NCBI GenBank assembly: GCA_023138975.1 | Contig: JAGLON010000033.1 | Location: 1 to 64,000, forward strand | DNA from: Candidatus Zixiibacteriota bacterium | Lineage (GTDB): Bacteria > Zixibacteria > MSB-5A5 > GN15 > JAAZOE01 | DNA length: 64,000 nucleotides | Direction: 5' to 3' | Shown: in pieces, positions 19,700-27,735 of the stretch | Numbering within the stretch: position 1 is the first letter of the stretch | Layout of the letters: each line of letters begins with the position of its first letter | The notes under the pieces: generated by a model | Told to the model about the DNA's origin: nothing | The model's database searches: none | What the model saw: only the letters and a program-made list of their open reading frames with translations | Program-made: the position numbers and the translations under genes

Positions 19700-20131
19700 C
19701 TATTCGCAGTAGATTCTCACTCTTTCTTTTTCATCGTTAATATCAATTGCTGTTTCACCTAATGCAGTCAGAATAGCATCCAGGGAGTTATCATCCAATT
19801 TGCCTAAATCTACATCAAGGCCTCTTTTCTTGAGATGTTCACTGATTTTATCCTGAGATTTCCCGGGAATAACCGATCCGATTTTTATCCCGGCCTTTAT
19901 CAGCATCACCGGTATCTTAATGTTTACTTCTTCTTTGTGACGATGTCCTTCTTTCGGAATAACCTTCACTCTTAGGAATTTCGGTTTTCCGTTTCCCGAA
20001 GGCTTTGTTTTTGCCTCATTCGGTTCTCTGTCTGAAGACTTGCCCACTGCTGTAAGTAGTTTTTCCGCCTGTTCAACATCAATTTTACCATCAGACAGCA
20101 TTTGCAGAATTTTCTTTTTTTCCTCTGACAT
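19700..20131 (-). CDS. SHOCT/YvlB-like N-terminal domain protein
   Basis: A 143-residue protein starting EEKKKILQMLSDGKIDVEQAEKL, the short helical SHOCT-like motif found at the N-terminus of YvlB/LiaX-type and DUF2089-linked proteins. A basic stretch and a C-terminal domain (about 50-143) of unrecognised fold follow. The ORF track start at 20239 would overlap the upstream gene by 107 bases; the ATG at 20131 is preferred because AAGGA precedes it and only one base separates it from the upstream TAA. It is co-transcribed with the DUF2089 gene. Probably regulatory; the molecular role is unknown. Confidence 0.78.
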   Translation of the reverse strand: MSEEKKKILQMLSDGKIDVEQAEKLLTAVGKSSDREPNEAKTKPSGNGKPKFLRVKVIPKEGHRHKEEVNIKIPVMLIKAGIKIGSVIPGKSQDKISEHLKKRGLDVDLGKLDDNSLDAILTALGETAIDINDEKERVRIYCE

Positions 20132-20132
20132 T

Positions 20133-20501
20133 TTAGTTTCCTTTATGTAGGTCGTTGATTGCCTTATCAACCGATATTTCACCGCTTTCCAGTCTTTCGA
20201 GAATTCTGATTTTCCCGGCTGCCGGCTCAATCTGGACAAATTCTAGCTGATCCGCTATTTTGTTTAACCGGTTTTTAATTGTTGGGTAACTTACACCAAA
20301 GAATTTTTCCATTTGTTTGATAGAGCCATGGCAGCGTATAAAAGCGGAAATAAAAATCTGATCATCTGCTGACAGCCTGACCAAAGGTGGAAGGTTAAAC
20401 TCACCCTCAATAGAGATACCCTCTTGCGGTAATTTAACTCGTTCGACAATAATTACTCGCTTTCCAGTGATTTCTGTTAAATCCTGCCAATCCTTCGACA
20501 T
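20133..20501 (-). CDS. DUF2089 family putative DNA-binding protein
   Basis: A 122-residue protein matching DUF2089 regulators. The central segment (about 45-85) reads as a helix-turn-helix (QMEKFFGVSYPTIKNRLNKI), followed by a C-terminal SHOCT-like helical pair (ILERLESGEISVDKAINDL) that resembles the start of the neighbouring protein. The N-terminal Zn-ribbon of some DUF2089 members is absent here. It is likely a small transcription factor controlling its own two-gene operon; the target is not visible. Confidence 0.82.
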   Translation of the reverse strand: MSKDWQDLTEITGKRVIIVERVKLPQEGISIEGEFNLPPLVRLSADDQIFISAFIRCHGSIKQMEKFFGVSYPTIKNRLNKIADQLEFVQIEPAAGKIRILERLESGEISVDKAINDLHKGN

Positions 20502-20680
20502 ATTTTGACCCTTTATTAAGTATATTAATAAATGATACGATTAATTATTGAAAAAGTTTATAAATATGTCAATAAATATGAATATTTTTAATATGGAGGT
20601 GAGTTTTAGAGGAATTGAAAAAGTGAAAAAAAGCATGATAGTGGTCTGGTTGTTATTTGTTAACTCGCCATTTGAGTTTT

Positions 20681-21001
20681 TCAGCCCTGAAGTGCCCGGG
20701 TAATTTCAATGATTTTCTCATTAGGAATTGCCGCCCAGCTTTCAACAACATGAGCACCGTGAGATCGGGTTATCAAAGAGACTTTTACCGCGGTTTCTTC
20801 ATCCGGTGCTTCATAAATATCCATGAAATCCCATGTGCCAAGTAGGGCAAAGTGGCTAATGAATTTCACTTCGGGACACCTTTCTTTGATTTCCGTGAGC
20901 CAGGTACGGGCATCCCCAGTTCGATCTCTTAGCTTACAGGCAACCTCGACAAGGTTTGCGTCCGGTCGGGCGATTTTGGTCATGAGCACAAATGTTTTCA
21001 T
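20681..21001 (-). CDS. GYD/Lrp-ligand-binding-like dimeric alpha-beta barrel protein
   Basis: A 106-residue ferredoxin-like alpha/beta protein. The pattern TFVLMTKI... LLGTWDFMDIYEAPDEETA ... VVESWAAIPNEK fits GYD-domain proteins, small soluble proteins of unknown role related in fold to Lrp/AsnC ligand-binding domains. The start is set at the ATG at 21001 because GGAGG lies six bases upstream; the track uses the preceding GTG. It is monocistronic. Confidence 0.8.
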   Translation of the reverse strand: MKTFVLMTKIARPDANLVEVACKLRDRTGDARTWLTEIKERCPEVKFISHFALLGTWDFMDIYEAPDEETAVKVSLITRSHGAHVVESWAAIPNEKIIEITRALQG

Positions 21002-21192
21002 CACTTGCCTCCGATAAGATTCAGTTTTTCCAGTATTTCGGCCCTTGATGTGAGAGAGAAGTTTCTCTGATGTGTAAAGATTATACGAGTGAAATTATTA
21101 TTGCAAGAGCAAAATTTCGTTTGTAAATACTACATTCTGTATTAACTTATCTATGTCGTATGCACTACATGCCCAGCGCTCAGGAGGAAAAA

Positions 21193-23565
21193 ATGAAATC
21201 ATCTCTTTTTAAGCTATTGAAAGTTACTATCATAGTTATGCTGCTAATAACGTTTTGCAGCACTTCCGGGTTCTGTCAGGCATTAATTGCCGATCATACC
21301 TCAAGTGATGAGTTTTCCAACATTCCGGATTCTATCATCACTTTTATTCGCGGTAATTACTATTACTACTACGCCCATACCTCCCACGGAAGCCAAATAA
21401 TGACCGGTTTGGATATGGTATATGCCGAGGATAATTTATATCAGGAGCCGTATTTTTATGAGCGCAGTGATGATTTAGGGCATGTGGGCGATACCTCATG
21501 GGTTCCTTATATGCGGACCTATCTGGCCTCGAATCCGGATTGCAATATGGTGATGTTTTCGTGGTGCGGGGGCTGTTCGGATAATTCCGAGGCAGGTATG
21601 AATATATACCTAAATAAAATGAATGAGCTTGAAAGTGACTATCCATCGCATACTTTTATTTATATGACGGGGCATCTGGATGGGGGTGGAATCACAGGCA
21701 ATCTTTATCTCCGTAATAATCAAATCAGAGATTACTGCAATGCCAACGATAAAATCCTGTTTGATTTCGCTGATATCGAAAGTTATGATCCGGACGGGAC
21801 ATATTATCCTGATGAAAATGATGCCTGTGGCTGGTGTGAAACTTGGTGTGCTTCTCATAGTTGCCCGAGTTGCGCCGGTTGTGCCCATTCCCATTGTTTC
21901 AACTGCTATCGAAAAGGGAAGGCATGGTGGTGGATGATGGCCAAGATATCAGGCTGGCAGGCGACTCTTGATACGATTCCTGATATTGTTTCCTTCTCAC
22001 CGGAGCAGAATGAGATGAATGTTGGGTTATCATCAGATATTTCAGTACAATTTGATATCCCTATGGATGAAACGACCTTGACAAGTTCATCAATTAACCT
22101 CTTTTCCAAATATAAAGGCAAATTACCGGGAACATTCTCATACGATGCGCCTACCAACACGGTGCTATTCAATCCCACTACTGATTTTGTTGTCGGTGAT
22201 GTGATTCAGGTGGTAATAACCGATGCTGTTCTATCTGCGGCGGGAGTGCCGTTAACTAACGGGTTTGGATGGAGTTTTACGTGCGAGGTTTCCGCCGGAA
22301 ATGCTCAATTTGGAGACACTGCATCATTTGCTATACCCACTTACCCGCGTCAAGTGAAGGCAGCGGATTTAAATGGGGACAATAATGTTGATATTGTGGT
22401 AGTAAACAGCGATGGTTTTCATGTGATGCTTGGCACCGGAACCGGAGCTCTACAGCCGTTTGTTACTTACACGACCCCATCATATTCCTATTCAATGACG
22501 TTAGCAGATGTCAACAATGACGGTTATCCTGAAGTAGCGATTGCCGGGGAGTCTTCGGAGTACTATGGGTATACTTCAATATATATAAATAATGGTGACG
22601 GTACGTTTGGTGATCCTATCTCTTATGATGGAGGCGGCGAAGGGGATATCACTTCTGCGGACTTAAATCTGGATGGATATTTAGATTTAATTGTAGTGCA
22701 ATCTTTTCTTTCCAGCAATATATATGTATTTCTCAATAACGGAAACGAGACTTTTACAACGGATACGATCTATACGGCTGAGCTTGGTTCCCAGAGTGTT
22801 GCCGCTGAAGATTTTAATGGAGACGGATATTTCGATATTGTGGTTGGCTGGAGTCAATCGAACACAGTTGAGGTTTTTTTGAGCACTGGCCCGGGGCGCC
22901 TTTCAGAAGGTGTCGAGTATCTTACCAGTTACGCAGTACAGTCACTTTATGCGGCAGACTTGGATAATGATGGTGATGTTGATATTGTAACGGGGGATGA
23001 AACCAGCGAATATATGGGGATTGCATCATATCTTTACAATAATGGTGATGGTACGTTTGGTAATTTAAGTGGAGCCTATGTGGAAGGTGGTGCAGTGGCG
23101 GGTATATACTGTACCGATTTGAATAACAACGGGTTTAATGATATCGCCTGCGTTGCCTGGGGAGAATATTTTAGATATATGCTAAATCAAGGTGATGGAT
23201 CGTTTGGCGCAGTTCAAACCGAAACGATTTTGGACAGAGTGCGTGATATGACCTGTGCCGATATGGACAACGACGGCGATATGGATATCATTTCCATGCA
23301 TGATGGTCCAATGCTTGTCACGGTTACTAAGAATGGAATGGTAATAAACCCTCCATATTGCGGCGATGCCAATAATGATGGCTCGCTTGATGTAGGTGAT
23401 GCTGTGTATCTCATCAATTATGCCTTCAAAGGTGGACCTGCACCGAATCCTGTGTGTCAGGGCGATGCGAATAATGATAGTGATGTCAATGTTGGTGATG
23501 CTATCTTTATTGTCAATTATGCATTTAAAGGAGGTCCATCTCCGGGCACTAACTGCTGTGATTAA
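21193..23565 (+). CDS. Exported SGNH-like / FG-GAP repeat / dockerin protein
   Basis: A secreted multidomain protein of 790 residues. A signal peptide ends near SGFCQA. The first 250 residues form the family module found five times in this window: IADHT..., the motif HTSHGSQI, FSWCGGCS, IYMTGHLDG, FDFADIESYDPDG, a Cys-rich segment with eight cysteines, then HCFNCYRKGKAWWWMMA. An Ig-like Big_5-type domain (about 255-365) and about six FG-GAP/VCBS-type repeats with DxNxDG calcium loops follow. A dockerin-like pair (CGDANNDGSLDVGDAVYLIN) ends it. AGGAGG five bases before the ATG at 21193 fixes the start, which is 11 codons inside the track ORF. Probably cell-surface; enzymatic role unproven. Confidence 0.85.
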   Translation: MKSSLFKLLKVTIIVMLLITFCSTSGFCQALIADHTSSDEFSNIPDSIITFIRGNYYYYYAHTSHGSQIMTGLDMVYAEDNLYQEPYFYERSDDLGHVGDTSWVPYMRTYLASNPDCNMVMFSWCGGCSDNSEAGMNIYLNKMNELESDYPSHTFIYMTGHLDGGGITGNLYLRNNQIRDYCNANDKILFDFADIESYDPDGTYYPDENDACGWCETWCASHSCPSCAGCAHSHCFNCYRKGKAWWWMMAKISGWQATLDTIPDIVSFSPEQNEMNVGLSSDISVQFDIPMDETTLTSSSINLFSKYKGKLPGTFSYDAPTNTVLFNPTTDFVVGDVIQVVITDAVLSAAGVPLTNGFGWSFTCEVSAGNAQFGDTASFAIPTYPRQVKAADLNGDNNVDIVVVNSDGFHVMLGTGTGALQPFVTYTTPSYSYSMTLADVNNDGYPEVAIAGESSEYYGYTSIYINNGDGTFGDPISYDGGGEGDITSADLNLDGYLDLIVVQSFLSSNIYVFLNNGNETFTTDTIYTAELGSQSVAAEDFNGDGYFDIVVGWSQSNTVEVFLSTGPGRLSEGVEYLTSYAVQSLYAADLDNDGDVDIVTGDETSEYMGIASYLYNNGDGTFGNLSGAYVEGGAVAGIYCTDLNNNGFNDIACVAWGEYFRYMLNQGDGSFGAVQTETILDRVRDMTCADMDNDGDMDIISMHDGPMLVTVTKNGMVINPPYCGDANNDGSLDVGDAVYLINYAFKGGPAPNPVCQGDANNDSDVNVGDAIFIVNYAFKGGPSPGTNCCD

Positions 23566-23745
23566 CTGTGAATCCGGGCTTTGTTCGATAATATCAATTA
23601 GTGAATAAAGACTGTATCCATGAAAACAGGCTTGCGATTAGCTATTATTATTTATTAGATTAATGGGATGGCGGGCAAGGCTCTACAAAATTTGATAATA
23701 TGCCGAATATAGGATTATGAACGGTAATAGTCGGCAACGGATGGC

Positions 23746-24318
23746 ATGAAAAAAATATCAAAAAAATCACTGGCTGATTTAATTGAGAAGTGCAATAACG
23801 GGGATGAAGCTGCCTGGCATATTCTTATTGATTTTATCGCGCCATATGTTTTTGCCATTTGTTCCAAAAGTAGAATGACCCGGGATGAGAGCTTCGATAT
23901 TTTTGGCCAGGTTTCTCTACAGCTTATAAAATCGATCAAACGGCTAAAAGAACCGGGTAGTTTGTTGGCTTTTGTCGGGACGATTACTCGGCGAGAAATA
24001 TACGCCTTTTTCCAGAAAATCATGATGACAGATTCGATCGATGAGGAAATCGTCAATTCTGTACCTGACTTGTATAGTAAGTCGCCTGAAGATGATTTTG
24101 TTTTGCTGGAAAAGAGGGAAATGCTTATGGAAGCCATGCTTTCTTTGTCAGAAAGAGACTTTTTGTTGATTAAAATGCTTTATTTTGATCCCGGAGAGCC
24201 TTCGTATAAAGCAATCGCTAAAAAACTGAATATGCCGGTTTCATCTATTGGGCCGATTCGTGGAAAAATATTAGTCAGATTGTATAAGTACTTGAAAATA
24301 AAGAACAAAGGAAAATAG
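23746..24318 (+). CDS. RNA polymerase sigma factor, ECF-like
   Basis: A 190-residue sigma-70-family factor with region 2 (about 10-90: NGDEAAWHILIDFIAPYVF) and region 4 (about 125-180: LSERDFLLIKMLYFDPGEPS) ending in a helix-turn-helix, and no region 1 or 3. It is the first gene of a four-gene operon with an anti-sigma-like protein, a TPR-CHAT protease and an exported subtilase. By analogy with ECF systems it would be held inactive by the next gene product and released by a signal. The similarity to canonical ECF factors is moderate rather than strong, so this may be a divergent subfamily. Confidence 0.85.
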   Translation: MKKISKKSLADLIEKCNNGDEAAWHILIDFIAPYVFAICSKSRMTRDESFDIFGQVSLQLIKSIKRLKEPGSLLAFVGTITRREIYAFFQKIMMTDSIDEEIVNSVPDLYSKSPEDDFVLLEKREMLMEAMLSLSERDFLLIKMLYFDPGEPSYKAIAKKLNMPVSSIGPIRGKILVRLYKYLKIKNKGK

Positions 24319-24364
24319 AGGTATTTTCTGCCGAGTGTTTTAATACCATTATGTAGGTGCATTT

Positions 24365-24955
24365 ATGAACTCCGAAGGTATAGATTTTAAAAAAATTGCC
24401 GCTTATTTGCAGGGTAAGTTAAAAGCAAATGAGAAAAAGGCGACTGAGAAGGAAATTGCTCAGAATCCGGTCCTTAAGACACTCATTGAAATGTCTCTTG
24501 ACTGGAAATCTGAGTTAGCCGATAAAAACTGGCAACAAGCCGGAAAGTCGGTTCATGCTCTATTGTCTAAGCAATTGGATGAAATAAAAGCGGCTGAAAA
24601 GAATACTCAATGGATGAGGGGAATCACAACCTTCGACTCCAAATTACTGCCGATTCCTGAAGGAGTCCGCCCGGCAACTGTCGATACGCGTCGTATTAAA
24701 ATACAGCTCGGTAATTCGCAATTAGATATATCCCTATATCCTGTGTCCACTGGCTCGTATGAACTAATAGGACAATTAATTGATTGGAATTCTGTTGATA
24801 TACACACGATTGTCTTAAAAGGTTCAAATCAATCGCTTTCGGCTGATACCAATCAATTTCAATTATTTCAATTCCCGAGAGTATCGGCGGGGCATTATTC
24901 TATGAAAGTTAAGCTGGGGCGGAAAATTATCGCCGTCATTGATCTTGATTTATGA
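24365..24955 (+). CDS. Anti-sigma-like protein with beta-rich C-terminal domain
   Basis: A 196-residue soluble protein without transmembrane segments. The N-terminus (KIAAYLQGKLKANEKKATEK) has the helical layout of anti-sigma N-terminal domains but lacks the zinc-binding HxxxCxxC. A linker follows, and residues 105-196 form a beta-rich domain (IKIQLGNSQLDISLYPV ... FPRVSAGHYSMKVKL) of the kind seen between sigma-factor and CHAT-protein genes in other bacteria. It lies 46 bases after the sigma gene and overlaps the CHAT gene by four bases (ATGA). The role as sigma antagonist and possible CHAT substrate is inference from position. Confidence 0.65.
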   Translation: MNSEGIDFKKIAAYLQGKLKANEKKATEKEIAQNPVLKTLIEMSLDWKSELADKNWQQAGKSVHALLSKQLDEIKAAEKNTQWMRGITTFDSKLLPIPEGVRPATVDTRRIKIQLGNSQLDISLYPVSTGSYELIGQLIDWNSVDIHTIVLKGSNQSLSADTNQFQLFQFPRVSAGHYSMKVKLGRKIIAVIDLDL

Positions 24956-27714
24956 TCTGTCTGGAAGATATTCGAGAGCTAAAAACGAAAAAAGCGGTTG
25001 AATCATATATTCAACAGCATTTTAGCGGTGACACTGATGCTTTTGCCGTAGAAGTAAGCCGTACGCTCAATAGTCTCCTTCATGGTAATTTGAAGAAAGC
25101 TGAAGCCTTCTATCGATCCTGTGTCAAATTATTTTCACTATTGCCAGAACATACACCGGTACTATTCATTACAATGGAAGCCCGTCTTGCTCATTGGTCA
25201 GGCAATCACAAGAAAGCGATAACAAAGTATAATTCGGCTATAAGGATGTATCAAAAACGCCGTGATTTTGCAGCCATTTCTAAAACCCGCCAGGGATTGA
25301 TGGATGTATTTATGTATCTTGGTGCCTATGATAAGGCTCTTGATACCGGGAAAAAAGCTCTTTCCTATTTTCAGCGAACAGGTAAACAGGTTAGTGCTGC
25401 GCAAGTTATGACGAATATCGGTAATGTTTACCATCGAATGGATAAAAATAAGCTATCAATGCGCTACTATGATAAGGCTCGAGAAATCTTTGCGGCCAAA
25501 GGCGGAGTTCCTCTGGCAATCGTAGATTACAATCGGGCCAATGTGTTAGCTAATATGAATCAGCTCGATGAGGCAGAGAAGCTTTATCAGTTTGCAGCTG
25601 ATGTTTATCGCCAGAATGGTCTGGAATTGATCGCTTGCAAGTCAGAATACTCGCTTGCCTATCTGCATTTTCTTTCCGGCAATTATTCCGATGCGTTGGA
25701 AATATTCGACCGGGTGTATGATACTTTTGATAAACTGGGGGATACCAAGGCCAAGGCCGTAACCGATCTTGATTTGGCGGAAATAAATATAGAGTTGAAC
25801 CAATTCGGCACGGCCATGATGCAGGGAGAAAGAGCCTGTACGGTCTTCGAGAACCTCGGGCATACCTATGAGCAGGCGAAGTCCTCATTTTTTGCTGCCG
25901 AAGCTTCTCGGAAATTAGGCGATTTATCTCATTCCCGGAAGTATCTAAGTAAATCTGAGAAACTCTTTCAGAAAGAGGGGAATCGTTTCTGGAAAGGAAT
26001 GATTGCTCTCGAAAAATCAAGGCTATTGACAGCGATGGGTGAATCTTCCAAGGCTGTATCGGCCGGCCGGTTGGCCCGTAAATCATTTATTGGTAACCAC
26101 GATGAGAGAAGAAGAATTGATGCGGATATCTCCCTTATTCACGCTTCTTATAATTCGGGAAAAATAAAACAGGCAATAGAATTGGCTTCTAAAGTTGAAC
26201 GGGGCAGATTGACCCGGGGGCAAAAGCATGATGTTCAATTTCTATTGGGGCAGTGTTATCTCCGCCGGAAATTACCAAAAGAGGCACTGAAGCATTTTAA
26301 AACAGCTATTGATGCGGCCGAGAAAATGCTTAGTAATCTTTCCAGCGATGAAATTAGATTTTTCTTTGCGTTTGACAAGTATCCAACCTACTTATCTGCG
26401 GTTGAATGTTTATTGGCAATGGGGAAAAGCAAAGAGGCGTTTTTGCAAAACTCTAATGCTATGTCAATATTGAACCAACGCATTGTTCCGGATACAAAGC
26501 TTCGACGGGAAGTGCCTGCGGAATTGCTAAACCGCCGTAAGGAATTGCGCTCAGCTTTAAAAAGGCTTGAAAAAAAACCAGAAACAGCCGGACAGCGAAT
26601 ACTTAGTACCGGTTCTGAGTATAGAAAAATTGAGTATGGCCTCTGGGCAAATGAGCAAAAAATTCGATCAGTTTTTACAAGCGGTAAAAAAGAGCGAGTA
26701 GCAATAAATCGCACGTCAATGGAAATTCAGAAAAATCTCTGTAATGATGAGCAAATAGTTAACTTGATTTGTCTTGACGGTCGAGTGGGCGCTTTCGTGT
26801 CAACTAACCGGAATACCAGATTCGTTAAGTGTCCGTTGGATCAGCAGGAGTTTAGATCTACTCTTCATAAACTACAGTATTTAATGGAGCGTGAGGTTCT
26901 ATCCGGTGGGCGCAGACAAGACAGTTCAGGAATAATAAATTTCTACTTAGCTCAACTATATGAGTGGTTAATCAGCCCATTACATCTTTCCAAAGAACAA
27001 AAACGAGTAATCATGCTGGTTGACGGAGAGTTTGCTCAAGTACCATACTTAGCATTGTTAAACTCGAACAAAAAACGATTAAAAGATATTTTCCATATCA
27101 GAGTGATTGCAAACCCGCGTGATATTTTAGGCAAACGGCGAAACCTTAAATTTGCAAAAAAAAATAACTCAATCTTTGCTGTCTCCGATATTGGATTACC
27201 GATGATCTTGAGGGAAGGTAAGGAGATAGCATATGAGTATCCGCGAGCCAAATTATATTCAGGAAAACAGGCGAATAGTGTTCATCTTAAGCAGGTTCTA
27301 AACCGCTCCGATGGCTTCATTCATATAGCGTCTCACGCTTCGCGTGCTTCAGAAAATCCTCTTTTTTCACGTATTTTACTTCACGATGGGCCGTTTTTCC
27401 CGTTTGACCTGTTCGAAAACGGAATAAAAGCGGAATTAGTGAGTTTATCAGGTTGCCAAACTGCCGCTCCTGGTATATATTATGGTAACTCTTTTAGTCT
27501 GGCAAAAGCCTTTTATCAGGCCGGTTCGAGATTTGTCTTAGCGTCGTTATGGTCGGTTTCCGATAAAATGAGTATGCTGTTTATGACGCAGTTTTATAAA
27601 TCTCTAAAATCTGTCGATGATATCGGGTTGGCATATTATACCGCAGTAAATCAGACTGAAAAGATTAATAGTAATCCAGCGCTTTGGAGTCCATTTATTC
27701 TGATTGGGATGTAA
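24952..27714 (+). CDS. TPR-CHAT caspase-like protease
   Basis: A 920-residue cytoplasmic protein. Residues about 40-480 are tetratricopeptide-type helical repeats (for example SAAQVMTNIGNVYHRMDKNK). A spacer follows, and residues about 590-920 form a CHAT (caspase HetF-associated with TPRs) domain. The catalytic pair is visible: His795 in IHIASHAS and Cys835 in VSLSGCQTAAPG. CHAT proteases cut specific protein partners; in type III-E CRISPR systems a TPR-CHAT protein cleaves an inhibitor of a sigma factor. Here the gene sits directly behind a sigma factor and an anti-sigma-like gene and 21 bases before a subtilase gene. Family and active site are well supported; the substrate is inferred. Confidence 0.92.
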   Translation: MICLEDIRELKTKKAVESYIQQHFSGDTDAFAVEVSRTLNSLLHGNLKKAEAFYRSCVKLFSLLPEHTPVLFITMEARLAHWSGNHKKAITKYNSAIRMYQKRRDFAAISKTRQGLMDVFMYLGAYDKALDTGKKALSYFQRTGKQVSAAQVMTNIGNVYHRMDKNKLSMRYYDKAREIFAAKGGVPLAIVDYNRANVLANMNQLDEAEKLYQFAADVYRQNGLELIACKSEYSLAYLHFLSGNYSDALEIFDRVYDTFDKLGDTKAKAVTDLDLAEINIELNQFGTAMMQGERACTVFENLGHTYEQAKSSFFAAEASRKLGDLSHSRKYLSKSEKLFQKEGNRFWKGMIALEKSRLLTAMGESSKAVSAGRLARKSFIGNHDERRRIDADISLIHASYNSGKIKQAIELASKVERGRLTRGQKHDVQFLLGQCYLRRKLPKEALKHFKTAIDAAEKMLSNLSSDEIRFFFAFDKYPTYLSAVECLLAMGKSKEAFLQNSNAMSILNQRIVPDTKLRREVPAELLNRRKELRSALKRLEKKPETAGQRILSTGSEYRKIEYGLWANEQKIRSVFTSGKKERVAINRTSMEIQKNLCNDEQIVNLICLDGRVGAFVSTNRNTRFVKCPLDQQEFRSTLHKLQYLMEREVLSGGRRQDSSGIINFYLAQLYEWLISPLHLSKEQKRVIMLVDGEFAQVPYLALLNSNKKRLKDIFHIRVIANPRDILGKRRNLKFAKKNNSIFAVSDIGLPMILREGKEIAYEYPRAKLYSGKQANSVHLKQVLNRSDGFIHIASHASRASENPLFSRILLHDGPFFPFDLFENGIKAELVSLSGCQTAAPGIYYGNSFSLAKAFYQAGSRFVLASLWSVSDKMSMLFMTQFYKSLKSVDDIGLAYYTAVNQTEKINSNPALWSPFILIGM

Positions 27715-27735
27715 TTTTTCCCAAAGGATAGTCTT

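Noticed and set aside
20132-20239. N-terminal extension of the SHOCT-like ORF
   Set aside because: It overlaps the DUF2089 gene in another frame; the ATG at 20131 has a ribosome-binding site and natural spacing.
20593-20703. 36-codon plus-strand ORF beginning MEVSFRG
   Set aside because: Its end overlaps the GYD gene antisense and it shows no conserved feature.
25550-26086. 178-codon minus-strand ORF inside the CHAT gene
   Set aside because: Shadow of the TPR region of the CHAT protein; Pro/Arg-rich random composition.
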